Notes: generated by a model not told the origin, from the letters alone. 64,000 bases of DNA from Bacteroidales bacterium (GCA_025454815.1 JALONR010000022.1:1-64000); one strand, 5' to 3'; positions 7,805 through 17,395 are shown, numbered from the stretch's first letter. Numbers and translations are program-made.

Positions 7805-9408
7805 TCCTCTTCCAGGAGTTTTAGTTTTTGGGATATATCCTGAATGTGATGTTTGTCCTTTGGCTCGATGCCGTTCATCGCATATTCTGCTATTGCTGTG
7901 ATGGTCAGACTCGGATTTACGCCGATGTTTCCCTGAACAACAGATCCGTCGGTGATATAGAAATTTTGATAATTGTGAACCCTGAAGTTGCTGTCGACCA
8001 CCCCTGATTCAGCTGATTCCGACATCGGGCACCCTCCCAGTATGTGGGCGGTAGTTGGTCTGTTAAACAACACTTCCAAAAGAATGTTCTGGGGAATGCC
8101 TTTTACTTTATCCGCATACCTGAACATTACTTCCTGCCCGACAGGAATATATGCAGGTACCTTCTTGTTACCACTGTTATCAATAACCATTCTGCCGCCG
8201 AACGCAGTCTTCTTCCAGACCATCTTCATGGCATTGTCTACCGTCTGCATAACAAGAAGTATTACAAGGCTGGAGGACCACCTGAAGTTTAAGACGGTTT
8301 TAAGGAATTGCACCGGATGCTTTATCGTATTAACTATAAGATTCCATGATCTTTTAATCGAAGTTGCCGCCCCTTCCGCCGATAGACCAAAGAACAATTT
8401 CATCGCATTTGAGTTATCGGGATATTTTACGATCTCGACATGAGTATGAGGATCAGGACTGAACACTGAAGTTATGGCAAGCCCGTTATTAAGTTTCCGA
8501 TCTGCCCCGGAGACTGCACACAGTGTCTCGGCGTTTGTCCGGAGCTCATGACCAAGCATTTCGGATAACAGAGGCAATGTACCGTATTTATACTTCTGCT
8601 TAAGTAACAGTTCAAGCGTTCCCAGTGTGCCTGCCGCAACAACAATACCTTTTGAAGTGAAGGTTTTTGCCTTTGCCCCGAACAAGGAAGTAACTTTTCT
8701 GGCATGAATATGGTATAGATCGTCCTGAAGGATGATCTTTTCTGCCCTTGTTTCAGGGAGTATTCGAACACCAAGCTTTTCAGCGAACCAAAGGTAGTTT
8801 TTATCAAGAGTGTTTTTGGCGTTTTCCCTGCATCCGACCATGCATCCGCCACACTCGGTACATTTATTTCTCAGAGGACCCAGTCCATTGAAATACGGAT
8901 CAACCGGATCTCCTTTTTCTCCAAGATTAACTCCGACATAGACAGTCTCAAATGAACTATGGGCATTCATTTCTTTTGCGACTTCCTCAAGAACTTCATC
9001 CTCAACGTTCAATTTTGGATATTTCTGTCTTCCGAGCATGAAGGAAGCTTTATTGTAGAAAGGGCTGAGAATTTCTTTCCAATTCCCGAAGCGGGACCAT
9101 GCCGGATTTTTGAAGAATTCATCGGGAGGGACGTAAAGGGTATTTGCATATACAAGACTTCCGCCGCCGACGCCGGTTCCGCTCAATATGCTTGCCTTAC
9201 TGTAGAATGAGAGCTTTTGAAATCCAAAAAACCTTAAATGAGGGAACCACAGGTACCCTGGAAGGTTCCAGTTGGTACGCGGGAAATCATCATTATCATA
9301 CTGTTTGCCCTGCTCAAGTACCAGTACCTTATAACCTTTTTCAGCAAGTCTCAGGCTGGCAACACTTCCTCCGAAACCTGATCCTATAACGATATAGTCA
9401 TATATCAT
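7786..9408 (-). CDS. GMC-family FAD oxidoreductase with cysteine cluster
   Basis: This 540-residue flavoprotein of the glucose-methanol-choline family begins with the FAD-binding motif YIVIGSGFGG. It carries CTECGGCMVGC, a cysteine pattern shared with the ChoD-like branch of cholesterol/alcohol oxidoreductases, followed by AKNTLDKNYL. The C-terminal GMC motif includes AHILGGCPM and GVNPSLTITA. I chose the ATG at 9406-9408 because it places the Rossmann motif at the N-terminus; the frame runs upstream to 9477. It probably oxidises an alcohol group on a hydrophobic substrate. The 19-base overlap with the downstream aldehyde dehydrogenase supports a two-step alcohol-to-acid route. The electron acceptor is unknown. 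Confidence 0.88.
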   Translation of the reverse strand: MIYDYIVIGSGFGGSVASLRLAEKGYKVLVLEQGKQYDNDDFPRTNWNLPGYLWFPHLRFFGFQKLSFYSKASILSGTGVGGGSLVYANTLYVPPDEFFKNPAWSRFGNWKEILSPFYNKASFMLGRQKYPKLNVEDEVLEEVAKEMNAHSSFETVYVGVNLGEKGDPVDPYFNGLGPLRNKCTECGGCMVGCRENAKNTLDKNYLWFAEKLGVRILPETRAEKIILQDDLYHIHARKVTSLFGAKAKTFTSKGIVVAAGTLGTLELLLKQKYKYGTLPLLSEMLGHELRTNAETLCAVSGADRKLNNGLAITSVFSPDPHTHVEIVKYPDNSNAMKLFFGLSAEGAATSIKRSWNLIVNTIKHPVQFLKTVLNFRWSSSLVILLVMQTVDNAMKMVWKKTAFGGRMVIDNSGNKKVPAYIPVGQEVMFRYADKVKGIPQNILLEVLFNRPTTAHILGGCPMSESAESGVVDSNFRVHNYQNFYITDGSVVQGNIGVNPSLTITAIAEYAMNGIEPKDKHHIQDISQKLKLLEEEWNQKK

Positions 9409-9725
9409 TTTTAAGAAAGGATTGGTTACAAACAATAGAGTGCTAATATAGAAAGACTTGCGGAAAATCAGCAACAAGCATATGAAAAATCATAGAGCGG
9501 GGACATCAGAAATCCTATAAAACAAGAGTCAGATAGCAAAAGCCAGAGTCCCTGACCACTTTACGCTGAAACGACCGGACTTTTTTATGTTTATCTGCAG
9601 GTTATAGAGTTATCTATATCGCAGGGTTGTCAGTTTAGTCCGGGGTCAGCTGGTCAATTTGATCGTTTTTGCACTCATTTATTAATTCTGATAAAAAAGA
9701 ACCTCCCCCGGACAGTGTCACTGCA
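9409..9725. other. 317-base intergenic stretch, no gene seen
   Basis: This lies between the GMC oxidoreductase start and the stop of the permease gene, both on the minus strand. I see no ORF with coding character, no tRNA and no clear terminator. CTATTGTTTG on the minus strand near 9430-9440 is a weak -7-like candidate for the GMC gene. The words GTCCGGGG and CCCCCGGAC near 9640 and 9705 are complementary but about 60 bases apart. Confidence 0.5.
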
Positions 9726-12140
9726 TTACTCCAGACTGAGATTCCTGATCGGATTTGTAACTGCAGCCTTTATTGTCTGCTGAACAATGCTGAGAAAAGC
9801 AATTACCAGGATAATAAGGATCGAGAAAGCTATCAGCCAGAAAGTCAGATTGATGCGGTAGGCGAAGTCGTTCAGCCATTCATGGGCTATATAATATGCC
9901 ACCGGAAGTGAAACAAGCATTGATACTGAAATGGGCATGAAAAAGTCCTTCAGGATCACCCCCATAACTGAAGAAACTGATGATCCCATTACTTTCCTGA
10001 CTGCGATTTCCTTTTTCTTACGTCGGATAATGAAGGATATCAGACCGTACATTCCTATTACTACAATGACCATTGCAAGTATTGAGAAACTCAGTATGAT
10101 CCTGCCTAAATTCGATTCGTTATTATAAAGACTGTTGTACTTTGCATCCATGAAGGAATAGTCAAAGGTGAAATTACTGTCGAACCGGCGAAAGGTTGAA
10201 TCTATGTATTGCAGAGTATTCCCGATGTTATGATCCGAGAGCCTGATCAGAAACACTTTGCTTAACTCCGGATTATATGAAAACATAAGCGGCTGTATAC
10301 TTTTTGTAAAAGAGGTGAAGTGAAAATCTTTGACAACACCGATTATTTCCATCTCCCGTCCCCATTTATTGATCTTTTTCCCTACTGGATCAGTCAGCCC
10401 GGCCATATGAGCAGCCGTTTCATTAATGATTACCTGGCTGGCAATGTTTGATGAAAAGTCAAATGAAAAATTTCTTCCTGCGGTTATTTGCATATCGAAA
10501 AGGTCAATATAGTCTTCATCAATAAAATAGGTGGTTACCATTGGAAGTTCTATCTTTTCTCCTGTTTCAGTCTCAACGCTGATATTGTTGCGTTCGGTCA
10601 TTAAAAGAGGAAGGGTATTTGCTACCGCAGCTGCTGAAATGAAGGGATTATTCAACAGTTCTTTCTTGATCTCCTGCTGATTCCTCCGGTCTTCCTCATT
10701 CCACATCCGCAAGGCCAATACATTCTCCCTGTTATATCCTATATCCTTGGTTTTGATATAAGTAAGCTGTTTTTGAATGGTCACTGCAATCACTATCAGT
10801 ATGACTGACACTCCTAGCTGAAAAACGGTGAGTATATTGCGGAAATTCCACTGACCTTTGCCGGACCGGGATCCAAAGGAGGATTTCAGGATATTCAACG
10901 GCCGGAGTGATGAAAGATAAAAAGCAGGATAGCCTCCGGCAAGCAAGCCCACTGCCAGAAACAACCCTGCAAGTCCTGCTATGTTTTTCCAGTCAAGCAT
11001 AAAATCAAGGGAAATCACGTAACCGAAAATCTTTGGATAAAAAGGCATTAACAGTACAACAATCACAAGAGAAAATATGATACTGATAAACGTCAGAACA
11101 TAGGATTCAGTCATGAACTGCCTTATCAGCAGCAGCCTGCTGGCGCCGTTTATTTTCCGTACTGCAACTTCCCTGGCTCTTGCATCTGCCCGGGCAGTAG
11201 CAATGTTGATATAATTGATGCATGCGATGACGAGAATTAAGAAGGCAATCGACACAAGTATCAGAATAAGCTTTCTGTCGGTAGTGGGAATTGAAGAATT
11301 GGACAGGTCTGTTGCGAAGTGGATTTTTCTGAGAGGAACCAGGAAATACTTTCTGTTCTTTGAACTTTTGTCATGATATTTTTCAATGATGGCAGGTAGT
11401 TTATTTTCAAAATCGCCTGCCTTAATCCCGTCTTCCAGCTGGATATAGCTGTAATAATTTAATATCGCCCAGGATCTGTCTATATCATTTCGCAGGGAAT
11501 ACATTGTCAGGAAGGAGATCAGGTAATCAAATTTCAGATGAGTATTGCCGGGAATGTCTTTTATGACTCCGGTTACTGTCAAAGCCCGTTGATTTTCGGA
11601 TCTGACCGTTTTCCCGATGGGATCTTCGTTGCCGAACAGCCTCCCGGCCAGTTTCTCTGAAAGAACCACAGAAAAAGGGGCCATTAATGCTGTTTCTCTG
11701 TCGCCATCTGTCATCGGGAAGGTAAAAACCGTAAGAAAATCCTGGTCGGCATACAATCCTTTTGCCACCATACTTTTATTCTCGTATACCAGTGGCGATT
11801 CAACTTCTTTAACACGTACAGCATATTTTACTTCCTCGAATTCCTTTTTCAGTGTTGGAGCAACTATACCTGATGTACTGCTATGGAGGCTGGATCCGCC
11901 TGATTCCTGGTCCAGAATTGACTGTCCAAGAAGAAAAATCCGGTCACTTTCTTTAAAAAATGAATCATAGCTCAATTCATACCTGACAAACAGCATCAGG
12001 ATAATAAAACTTGACATTCCCACAGCCAGGCTGAATGAGCCTATTAAAGTCATATTCCTGTACTTAACCAGGTTTCTTGCAGCTAATCTGAAATGGCTTA
12101 GAAATAAAGCCAGCGCGTTTGACCGGATTGCACTTTTCAT
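9726..12140 (-). CDS. FtsX/MacB-type ABC transporter permease, two-lobed
   Basis: This 804-residue inner-membrane protein has the layout of the large permeases of this phylum. There is an N-terminal membrane helix (about residues 33-55), a periplasmic MacB core-like domain, and a three-helix FtsX domain around IAFLILVIACINYINIATA. A further helix around residue 440 (FQLGVSVILIVIAVTIQ) is followed by a second periplasmic domain and a second FtsX domain ending in WLIAFSILIILVIAFL. The cytoplasmic signatures ARAREVAVRKINGAS and KKKEIAVRKVMGSS are the two coupling segments expected to contact an ATPase. No ATPase gene is adjacent, so it is an orphan permease. The substrate is unknown; relatives act in lipoprotein, peptide or antimicrobial export. 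Confidence 0.88.
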   Translation of the reverse strand: MKSAIRSNALALFLSHFRLAARNLVKYRNMTLIGSFSLAVGMSSFIILMLFVRYELSYDSFFKESDRIFLLGQSILDQESGGSSLHSSTSGIVAPTLKKEFEEVKYAVRVKEVESPLVYENKSMVAKGLYADQDFLTVFTFPMTDGDRETALMAPFSVVLSEKLAGRLFGNEDPIGKTVRSENQRALTVTGVIKDIPGNTHLKFDYLISFLTMYSLRNDIDRSWAILNYYSYIQLEDGIKAGDFENKLPAIIEKYHDKSSKNRKYFLVPLRKIHFATDLSNSSIPTTDRKLILILVSIAFLILVIACINYINIATARADARAREVAVRKINGASRLLLIRQFMTESYVLTFISIIFSLVIVVLLMPFYPKIFGYVISLDFMLDWKNIAGLAGLFLAVGLLAGGYPAFYLSSLRPLNILKSSFGSRSGKGQWNFRNILTVFQLGVSVILIVIAVTIQKQLTYIKTKDIGYNRENVLALRMWNEEDRRNQQEIKKELLNNPFISAAAVANTLPLLMTERNNISVETETGEKIELPMVTTYFIDEDYIDLFDMQITAGRNFSFDFSSNIASQVIINETAAHMAGLTDPVGKKINKWGREMEIIGVVKDFHFTSFTKSIQPLMFSYNPELSKVFLIRLSDHNIGNTLQYIDSTFRRFDSNFTFDYSFMDAKYNSLYNNESNLGRIILSFSILAMVIVVIGMYGLISFIIRRKKKEIAVRKVMGSSVSSVMGVILKDFFMPISVSMLVSLPVAYYIAHEWLNDFAYRINLTFWLIAFSILIILVIAFLSIVQQTIKAAVTNPIRNLSLE

Positions 12141-12410
12141 GGATAATCAATTGACTGTCAAGTTAGCCCCAGAGGCTATTATGATACTAACAGACGGTCA
12201 AATTGTCATTTAGCTGCATTTGGATCCAGGTGGAATCAAACTTTCAATTAACAGCGACCCATTATCTGCAACATTGTAGAAACGCTGCCCTTTATGAGGA
12301 TCATAATAAACCCCTGCTCAAACACCACTTAATGGCATGAAATAGATTGGTGTACAGGATATTAAGACATCGGAGGATTTGCCTCCAGGGCCATTAACTC
12401 TCCGGAATGT

Positions 12411-12656
12411 TTACCATTTGGTGCCGTGGCATTCAAAGCAGGATACTCCCGTGCTTCCTCCCCTTAAATCTGCGCCGTGACATGAAACGCAATTTGTAAG
12501 TGGCTGGGTAAGTCCGCTCTTATGCTTATATCCCCCCTGGCTTATAGTATGATCTGCAGGAGGATTGCGGGTTGTATCATTTGTTTTTTCACATCCAATG
12601 AAAAAAGCAACCATGACCAAAACAACCGCCCACTTCAAAGATGTGAGTTTTTTCAT
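12411..12656 (-). CDS. Small diheme c-type cytochrome-like lipoprotein
   Basis: This 81-residue protein has a lipoprotein signal with lipobox FFIGC (Cys22). The mature part of about 59 residues carries two heme c attachment motifs, CVSCH (56-60) and CFECH (73-77), each followed by Gly. Such a short two-heme domain resembles one repeat of a multiheme cytochrome or a doubled mini-cytochrome. It should sit on the outside of the inner membrane or on the outer membrane. No electron-transfer partner is next to it. The ATG start at 12654-12656 fits the signal peptide. Physical heme binding is inference from the motifs. Confidence 0.75.
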   Translation of the reverse strand: MKKLTSLKWAVVLVMVAFFIGCEKTNDTTRNPPADHTISQGGYKHKSGLTQPLTNCVSCHGADLRGGSTGVSCFECHGTKW

Positions 12657-12864
12657 TTTTTCCTGAATTTAAGTTGATTGTGGAAGCTTCAATACTTCTT
12701 CACCATAAAACGCACCGTGAGAGGATTATTGTCGGTTACCATGGTGATATATATCATCCGGAAACAGCATCGGGGAAATAATGCCCCTGTTAAATTCAGC
12801 CCACTTTCCTGCCATCAATTCTTATTCTTAGTATATTGACCTTCAATTCACGCTCGTACGATCT

Positions 12865-13572
12865 ATGAAAACCCATGCATTTGCTCTAATAATTGTTTTT
12901 ACTGCGTTCTCCTGCAGCAGCGATTCAAAGAAGCACACGATTCCTGAAAAGGATGAAAAAAATGATAAAATGGAACAAGGACAGGATAAACTGAAATACC
13001 TTGCGCTGGGAGACTCTTATACTATTGGTCAAAGCGTTGACATAACACACGATTCCCTGGAAAAGAGGGGATACACTGTGGAAGATCCCCGCATAATAGC
13101 AGTTACCGGCTGGACGACATCAGACCTGCAGGCAGGAATAACAGCCGCCAATCCGCAAGGACCATATGACCTGGTCAGCCTGCTGATAGGGGTAAATAAC
13201 CAATACAGGGGGCAGGATATCAATATCTACAGGAAGGAGTTCGGGGAATTGATAGATCAGTCGATCCTCTTTGCAGGGAGAGACACCGGACGTGTCTTTG
13301 TCCTTTCGATCCCGGACTGGGGAGTAACCCCGTTTGCATCCGGCATGGACAGGGAGAAAATTGCAAGGGAGATTGACCAGTACAATGCCATAAACAAGGA
13401 GATAACACTGTCAAAGGGTATTGTCTGGATTGATGTGACAGGCATATCAAGGCTTGCAGAGACAGATCTGACTCTCATTGCCGGTGATGGACTTCATCCA
13501 TCAGGAAAGATGTATACCGAATGGGTCAGGCTGGCCTTACCGGAGATTGTTAAAATGCTGAAAGAGGACTAA
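12865..13572 (+). CDS. SGNH/GDSL hydrolase lipoprotein
   Basis: This 235-residue exported lipoprotein has a signal peptide ending at AFSC (Cys17) and a charged linker. Its SGNH hydrolase domain has block I GDSYTIG (Ser51), a block III Asn in GVNNQY (near 111) and the block V dyad Asp208-x-x-His211 in DGLHPSG. These are the nucleophile, oxyanion and charge-relay positions of the family. It is expected to cleave an ester or acetyl group outside the cytoplasm. The kynureninase gene starts 2 bases after its stop, so the two form a tight operon, though no metabolic link is obvious. Confidence 0.88.
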   Translation: MKTHAFALIIVFTAFSCSSDSKKHTIPEKDEKNDKMEQGQDKLKYLALGDSYTIGQSVDITHDSLEKRGYTVEDPRIIAVTGWTTSDLQAGITAANPQGPYDLVSLLIGVNNQYRGQDINIYRKEFGELIDQSILFAGRDTGRVFVLSIPDWGVTPFASGMDREKIAREIDQYNAINKEITLSKGIVWIDVTGISRLAETDLTLIAGDGLHPSGKMYTEWVRLALPEIVKMLKED

Positions 13573-13574
13573 TC

Positions 13575-14855
13575 ATGGACATGGAATCGGCATACAGGGA
13601 GGCGATTACCCTGGATGGACAGGATGAGCTATCCTCATACAGGTCAAGGTTCTTCTCAGGCGATGAAAAGCTGATTTACCTGGATGGGAATTCACTTGGA
13701 AGACTGCCTGTGGAAAGCAAAGCCATACTTGAGCATTCAGTAAATCACGAGTGGGGGGAAAGACTGATCCGGAGCTGGAACGAGGACTGGTTTACAAAGA
13801 ACATTGAGCTGGGTGATAAAATTGCCGCGATTGCCGGAGCATCCGATGGCGAAGTGATTATTACCGACACCACTTCAGTTAATCTCTACAAGCTGGCCCA
13901 TGCGGCACTGAAGTTTCAGACGGGAAGGAGACGGATAGTGACAGATGATCTTAATTTCCCTTCCGATCTTTATATACTTCAGGGGCTGGTGAAGGAATTC
14001 GGGGAGGGATATGAACTTGCGGTTGTTTCCTCCCGGGATGGCATGACGATCGATCCGGGGGATCTCAAGGCAATTATTGATGAAAAAACTGCACTGGTAT
14101 CACTCTCGCATGTCGCATTCAAGTCCGCATTCAGGTACAACATGAAGGAGGTTACCGCCCTTGCGCATGAAAAAGGAGCCATGATACTGTGGGACCTGAG
14201 TCACAGCATTGGTGCTGTTCCTGGTGAATTGAACCAATCAGATGCCGACCTTGCAGTGGGCTGCACTTACAAGTACCTCAACGGTGGGCCGGGTTCACCT
14301 GCATTTCTGTATGTACGGAAGGATCTCCAGGATAAACTGACTTCACCCATATGGGGGTGGTTCGGAGAGAAGAATCCATTTGATTTTGAATTGAAGTATC
14401 GTCCGGGGGAGGGGATAAAAAGGTTTCTTGCGGGAACGCCACCCATTCTATCCCTGAAAACCATTGAACCAACGCTTGATATGATGAACGAAGCCGGAAT
14501 GACTTTAATCCGGCAAAAGAGTGTCTCGCAGTCTGAGTTTCTGTTAAGGCTTGCCGAAGAATTTCTCCGGCCCCTGGGTTTTCGGTACGGATCACCCGCG
14601 GATCCTGAAAAACGGGGATCTCATGTATCCCTCCGCCATCCGGAAGCCTACCGTATCTGCAAGGCACTTATTGATCCTGATGTGGGAGAAACTGTCGTCA
14701 TCCCGGATTTCAGGGATCCTGACAATATCCGGCTGGGGATAACTCCGTTATACACTACCTACTTGGAGATATTCATAGCTGTCAGGGAGATCAGGGATAT
14801 CGTTGAAAACAAGCTCTACTTAAAATATTCAGCTGAAAGGGAGCAGGTTACCTAG
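13575..14855 (+). CDS. kynU: Kynureninase
   Basis: This 426-residue PLP enzyme cleaves L-kynurenine (or 3-hydroxykynurenine) to anthranilate (or 3-hydroxyanthranilate) and alanine. Signatures are YLDGNSLGRLP (residues 35-45), the cofactor Asp207 in LWDLSHS, and the Schiff-base Lys233 in GCTYKYLNGGPG, followed by the PAF segment typical of kynureninase. Length matches the family. The ATG at 13575 lies 2 bases after the stop of the SGNH hydrolase gene. No tryptophan dioxygenase or formamidase gene is nearby, so it may serve salvage of external kynurenine or be part of a scattered NAD route. Confidence 0.93.
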   Translation: MDMESAYREAITLDGQDELSSYRSRFFSGDEKLIYLDGNSLGRLPVESKAILEHSVNHEWGERLIRSWNEDWFTKNIELGDKIAAIAGASDGEVIITDTTSVNLYKLAHAALKFQTGRRRIVTDDLNFPSDLYILQGLVKEFGEGYELAVVSSRDGMTIDPGDLKAIIDEKTALVSLSHVAFKSAFRYNMKEVTALAHEKGAMILWDLSHSIGAVPGELNQSDADLAVGCTYKYLNGGPGSPAFLYVRKDLQDKLTSPIWGWFGEKNPFDFELKYRPGEGIKRFLAGTPPILSLKTIEPTLDMMNEAGMTLIRQKSVSQSEFLLRLAEEFLRPLGFRYGSPADPEKRGSHVSLRHPEAYRICKALIDPDVGETVVIPDFRDPDNIRLGITPLYTTYLEIFIAVREIRDIVENKLYLKYSAEREQVT

Positions 14856-14930
14856 CGGGAATCTCCGGAAACGACTGCAATCAGTTTTCATGTTACGCAA
14901 TTTACGTTACGCACTTTCCCTCAGGCTAAT

Positions 14931-15722
14931 TCAGCGCCTCTCCTTTTTGACAGGCAGCCAGAAATCACCTTCCGTCAGGTTGCACTCCTTTATCATATAG
15001 AGTGCATATTTCGCGCCGGAAAAGTTTTCGTCGGCATTATTGGTGCCGACAGTGAATCTGACACCGGCCTTTTTTGCCCTTTTAATGAAATCTGCAGAAG
15101 GAATCTCGTACCTGTTATTGATCTCCAACGCTATATTATTGCTCCTCAAAGCATTAATAACCTCATTCATTCTCTTTTCAGTCCAGAAATGGTCATACCT
15201 GTCAGCCATCTGCTCCGGAAGGAATGTTGCATTTACATATATATCCACGGGCTCTGTATTTAATATAGTGATCAGGCTTTTAACCAGATAGTCCATAAAC
15301 TCCTCCTCATTGTCAATAAAGGTCTCTTCAGGCAACCATATGCGGTTTCTTCTCCCTTTTTCATCGGTGAATGTCATAGCATCTGTAAAAACATAATCAA
15401 ACTTTTCGATTGATTCCTTCGAGAACAGGTCCACCCACTCCCGGCCTTCAGCCTGCATTCCCACGTAAAACTGAGGGTAATCATTCATTATGACGAGGAA
15501 GGAGTCTATCTGGGAATCATTATGAACCGGAAATCCCAGTCCGCAGTTTACGGCAATCCCGTATTGAATGTTCTCAGCCTCTGATTTTCGTATTGCATCT
15601 TCAATGGTAAAGTTCCCCTTCAGATGTACATGGAGGTCTGTTATAGCAAATTCTGAAGTCTGCCGGCAACCTGTAGTTACAAAGGCCAATGTCATTATGA
15701 CAGGAAGCAATTGCTTTTTCAT
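14931..15722 (-). CDS. PHP-like metal-dependent hydrolase lipoprotein
   Basis: This 263-residue protein has lipobox TTGC (Cys19) and then a PHP/amidohydrolase-like barrel. The first metal motif is TDLHVHLKG (His31, His33). Later candidate ligands are in EINNRYE (conserved ALEIN phrase) and in GTNNADEN near the C-terminus. It probably sits on the periplasmic face and uses two or three divalent metals, but the substrate is unknown. I chose the ATG at 15720-15722; a GTG at 15731 in the same frame is less likely because it adds only three residues before the basic MKK signal start. The gene faces kynU convergently, 75 bases apart. Confidence 0.72.
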   Translation of the reverse strand: MKKQLLPVIMTLAFVTTGCRQTSEFAITDLHVHLKGNFTIEDAIRKSEAENIQYGIAVNCGLGFPVHNDSQIDSFLVIMNDYPQFYVGMQAEGREWVDLFSKESIEKFDYVFTDAMTFTDEKGRRNRIWLPEETFIDNEEEFMDYLVKSLITILNTEPVDIYVNATFLPEQMADRYDHFWTEKRMNEVINALRSNNIALEINNRYEIPSADFIKRAKKAGVRFTVGTNNADENFSGAKYALYMIKECNLTEGDFWLPVKKERR

Positions 15723-15778
15723 TGGTATCACTTTTTAAATCAGGGAAACCCTATAAAATAAAGATATGAAGAATAACC

Positions 15779-17167
15779 TTATATCGTCACCAGATAGTCA
15801 GTGCCATTCATCTTTAATTCCGAATAATTCAGTTCCAGGGAAATGTCCCGGTATTTCAGGATGATTTTCTTCTCCTCCAGGTTCACTTCTGGGGCTTCCT
15901 CCAATCCATGGAGGTCCAGCCTGGTCAGCCGGTATAATTCGTCGAACCAGGTAATACATGGATGATTAAATACCCTAAGGCTTCCCTTCTGGTTGGCAGC
16001 TGAAAATATCACACGGTGAAAGACTGCCCTTTCAGGCAGTATCTCTATTTCCAGCGGCTCGAATATTCTGATATTCAGTGGCTCTGCCAGAGAGTTTATC
16101 TCAATCCGGTACCCGGGAAGGTTTTTATACCCTTCGATCTCCTTTGCTTTTTTAATCTGCCACTTATCAAAATCTTTCTCTGCCCCGGTTTTTACCTGGC
16201 TGACCTCGCTGTCTGAAAAGGGCAGTTCCTTAGCCTGTACATCATGCAGTTCAGTTTCAAGTATTTCTTCAAGGTAGAGGGAGTCATTGGTTTCAAGCAG
16301 GTTTTTCCAATCCGGATTTAGCCTGTCAAGGATCATGGCAATCCATCTTCCTTCCCAGTATCCGAGGTCCCTGACCCCGGCCGGGGCAATCCCGTCTGTC
16401 ATGTTGGAGGCATTCAACGGATCAAGACCCCTGGCGATCCGTTCAATGTAGTCAGACAATCCTTCGGTATGCTGCAGATCTTTTTCATAGGTACCATATT
16501 GTGGCGGGAGCATATTCAGCCGCTCTTTCCTGTAGCTCATGGCAGTCAGAGCCCACCCTGCTATTTCCTCGCCAGTTTCAGAAACTACGGCTCTTTTAAA
16601 TGCTTCCTTTTCAATCCTCCTTAGAAAAAGAGCTTCTGCGGATTCCTGCGGGTAGAAGAGGAGCACGCCGTCGTTCTGTCGCCAGCTGGGATGTTTCATT
16701 CTCTGGAATACGTGGAATTGTTCATGCACTATAATGCCGGCAAGGTCCCTGGACGTATACCTCTCATCGGTTCTGCGCGAGAAATTGCTCAGGACACTGG
16801 TGGCAGTCCAGGTTTCTCCCAGACGGACAACAGAGTTACCCCGGACAGAGGGGTACTGTCCGTCAAAAACAAAGACTCCTTCAAAATTTTCGGCCGGGCG
16901 GAATCCTTCCGGTGGGTGGTCAGAAAAGAAAAACCACGTATTGACACTGTCATAAACGGCAACAGGTATTTGTCCGGGGTCAAAGCCGGGCCAGAGGCTG
17001 ATTTCCGAAATGGCAGCATGTTCTCTCATTACCTCCCTGATATCAGTGACCTGTTTAGAGGAGGAATTATGGGCATCAGTATGATAGAACAGGCTTCCGA
17101 GAAAAAGCAAAACTACTGTTCCGTTGGCTGCGCATCGGAGTGTTGTCGCAGGATGAATGATTTTCAT
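15779..17167 (-). CDS. Secreted HExxH putative zinc metallopeptidase
   Basis: I do not recognise the family of this 462-residue protein. It has a cleavable signal-like N-terminus (hydrophobic about 16-29). The motif IIVHEQFHVFQRM gives HEQFH at residues 148-152, a standard zinc-binding catalytic helix. The segment QHTEGLSDYIE about 90 residues later offers a Glu as third ligand, as in gluzincins. The C-terminal 100 residues look like beta-rich structure. It lies 56 bases upstream of the PHP-like lipoprotein on the same strand, so the two may be co-transcribed. A peptidase role is inference from the motif only. Confidence 0.65.
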   Translation of the reverse strand: MKIIHPATTLRCAANGTVVLLFLGSLFYHTDAHNSSSKQVTDIREVMREHAAISEISLWPGFDPGQIPVAVYDSVNTWFFFSDHPPEGFRPAENFEGVFVFDGQYPSVRGNSVVRLGETWTATSVLSNFSRRTDERYTSRDLAGIIVHEQFHVFQRMKHPSWRQNDGVLLFYPQESAEALFLRRIEKEAFKRAVVSETGEEIAGWALTAMSYRKERLNMLPPQYGTYEKDLQHTEGLSDYIERIARGLDPLNASNMTDGIAPAGVRDLGYWEGRWIAMILDRLNPDWKNLLETNDSLYLEEILETELHDVQAKELPFSDSEVSQVKTGAEKDFDKWQIKKAKEIEGYKNLPGYRIEINSLAEPLNIRIFEPLEIEILPERAVFHRVIFSAANQKGSLRVFNHPCITWFDELYRLTRLDLHGLEEAPEVNLEEKKIILKYRDISLELNYSELKMNGTDYLVTI

Positions 17168-17395
17168 AGCAGGGGTTTAAATTTCTCCAAAAAGTTATGA
17201 AAGAGATTAACTCAAATCAAATCTTATTGCACGTATTGCTTTGAGTTAGACTTTTATCTGGGTTAAAATTTATTTGACAACTGGCTGATTGTTGCTGAAC
17301 TTTGAGGGTGGATACATAATCAGAATCATGGAAACGATCTTTTTTGTAATTCGATGTTTTTTTTCATGGAATGTGAACATTTGAATCAATGAACA

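Noticed and set aside
9638..9713. GTCCGGGG and CCCCCGGAC as a terminator stem
   Set aside because: The arms are about 60 bases apart without a T-run; too weak for a call.
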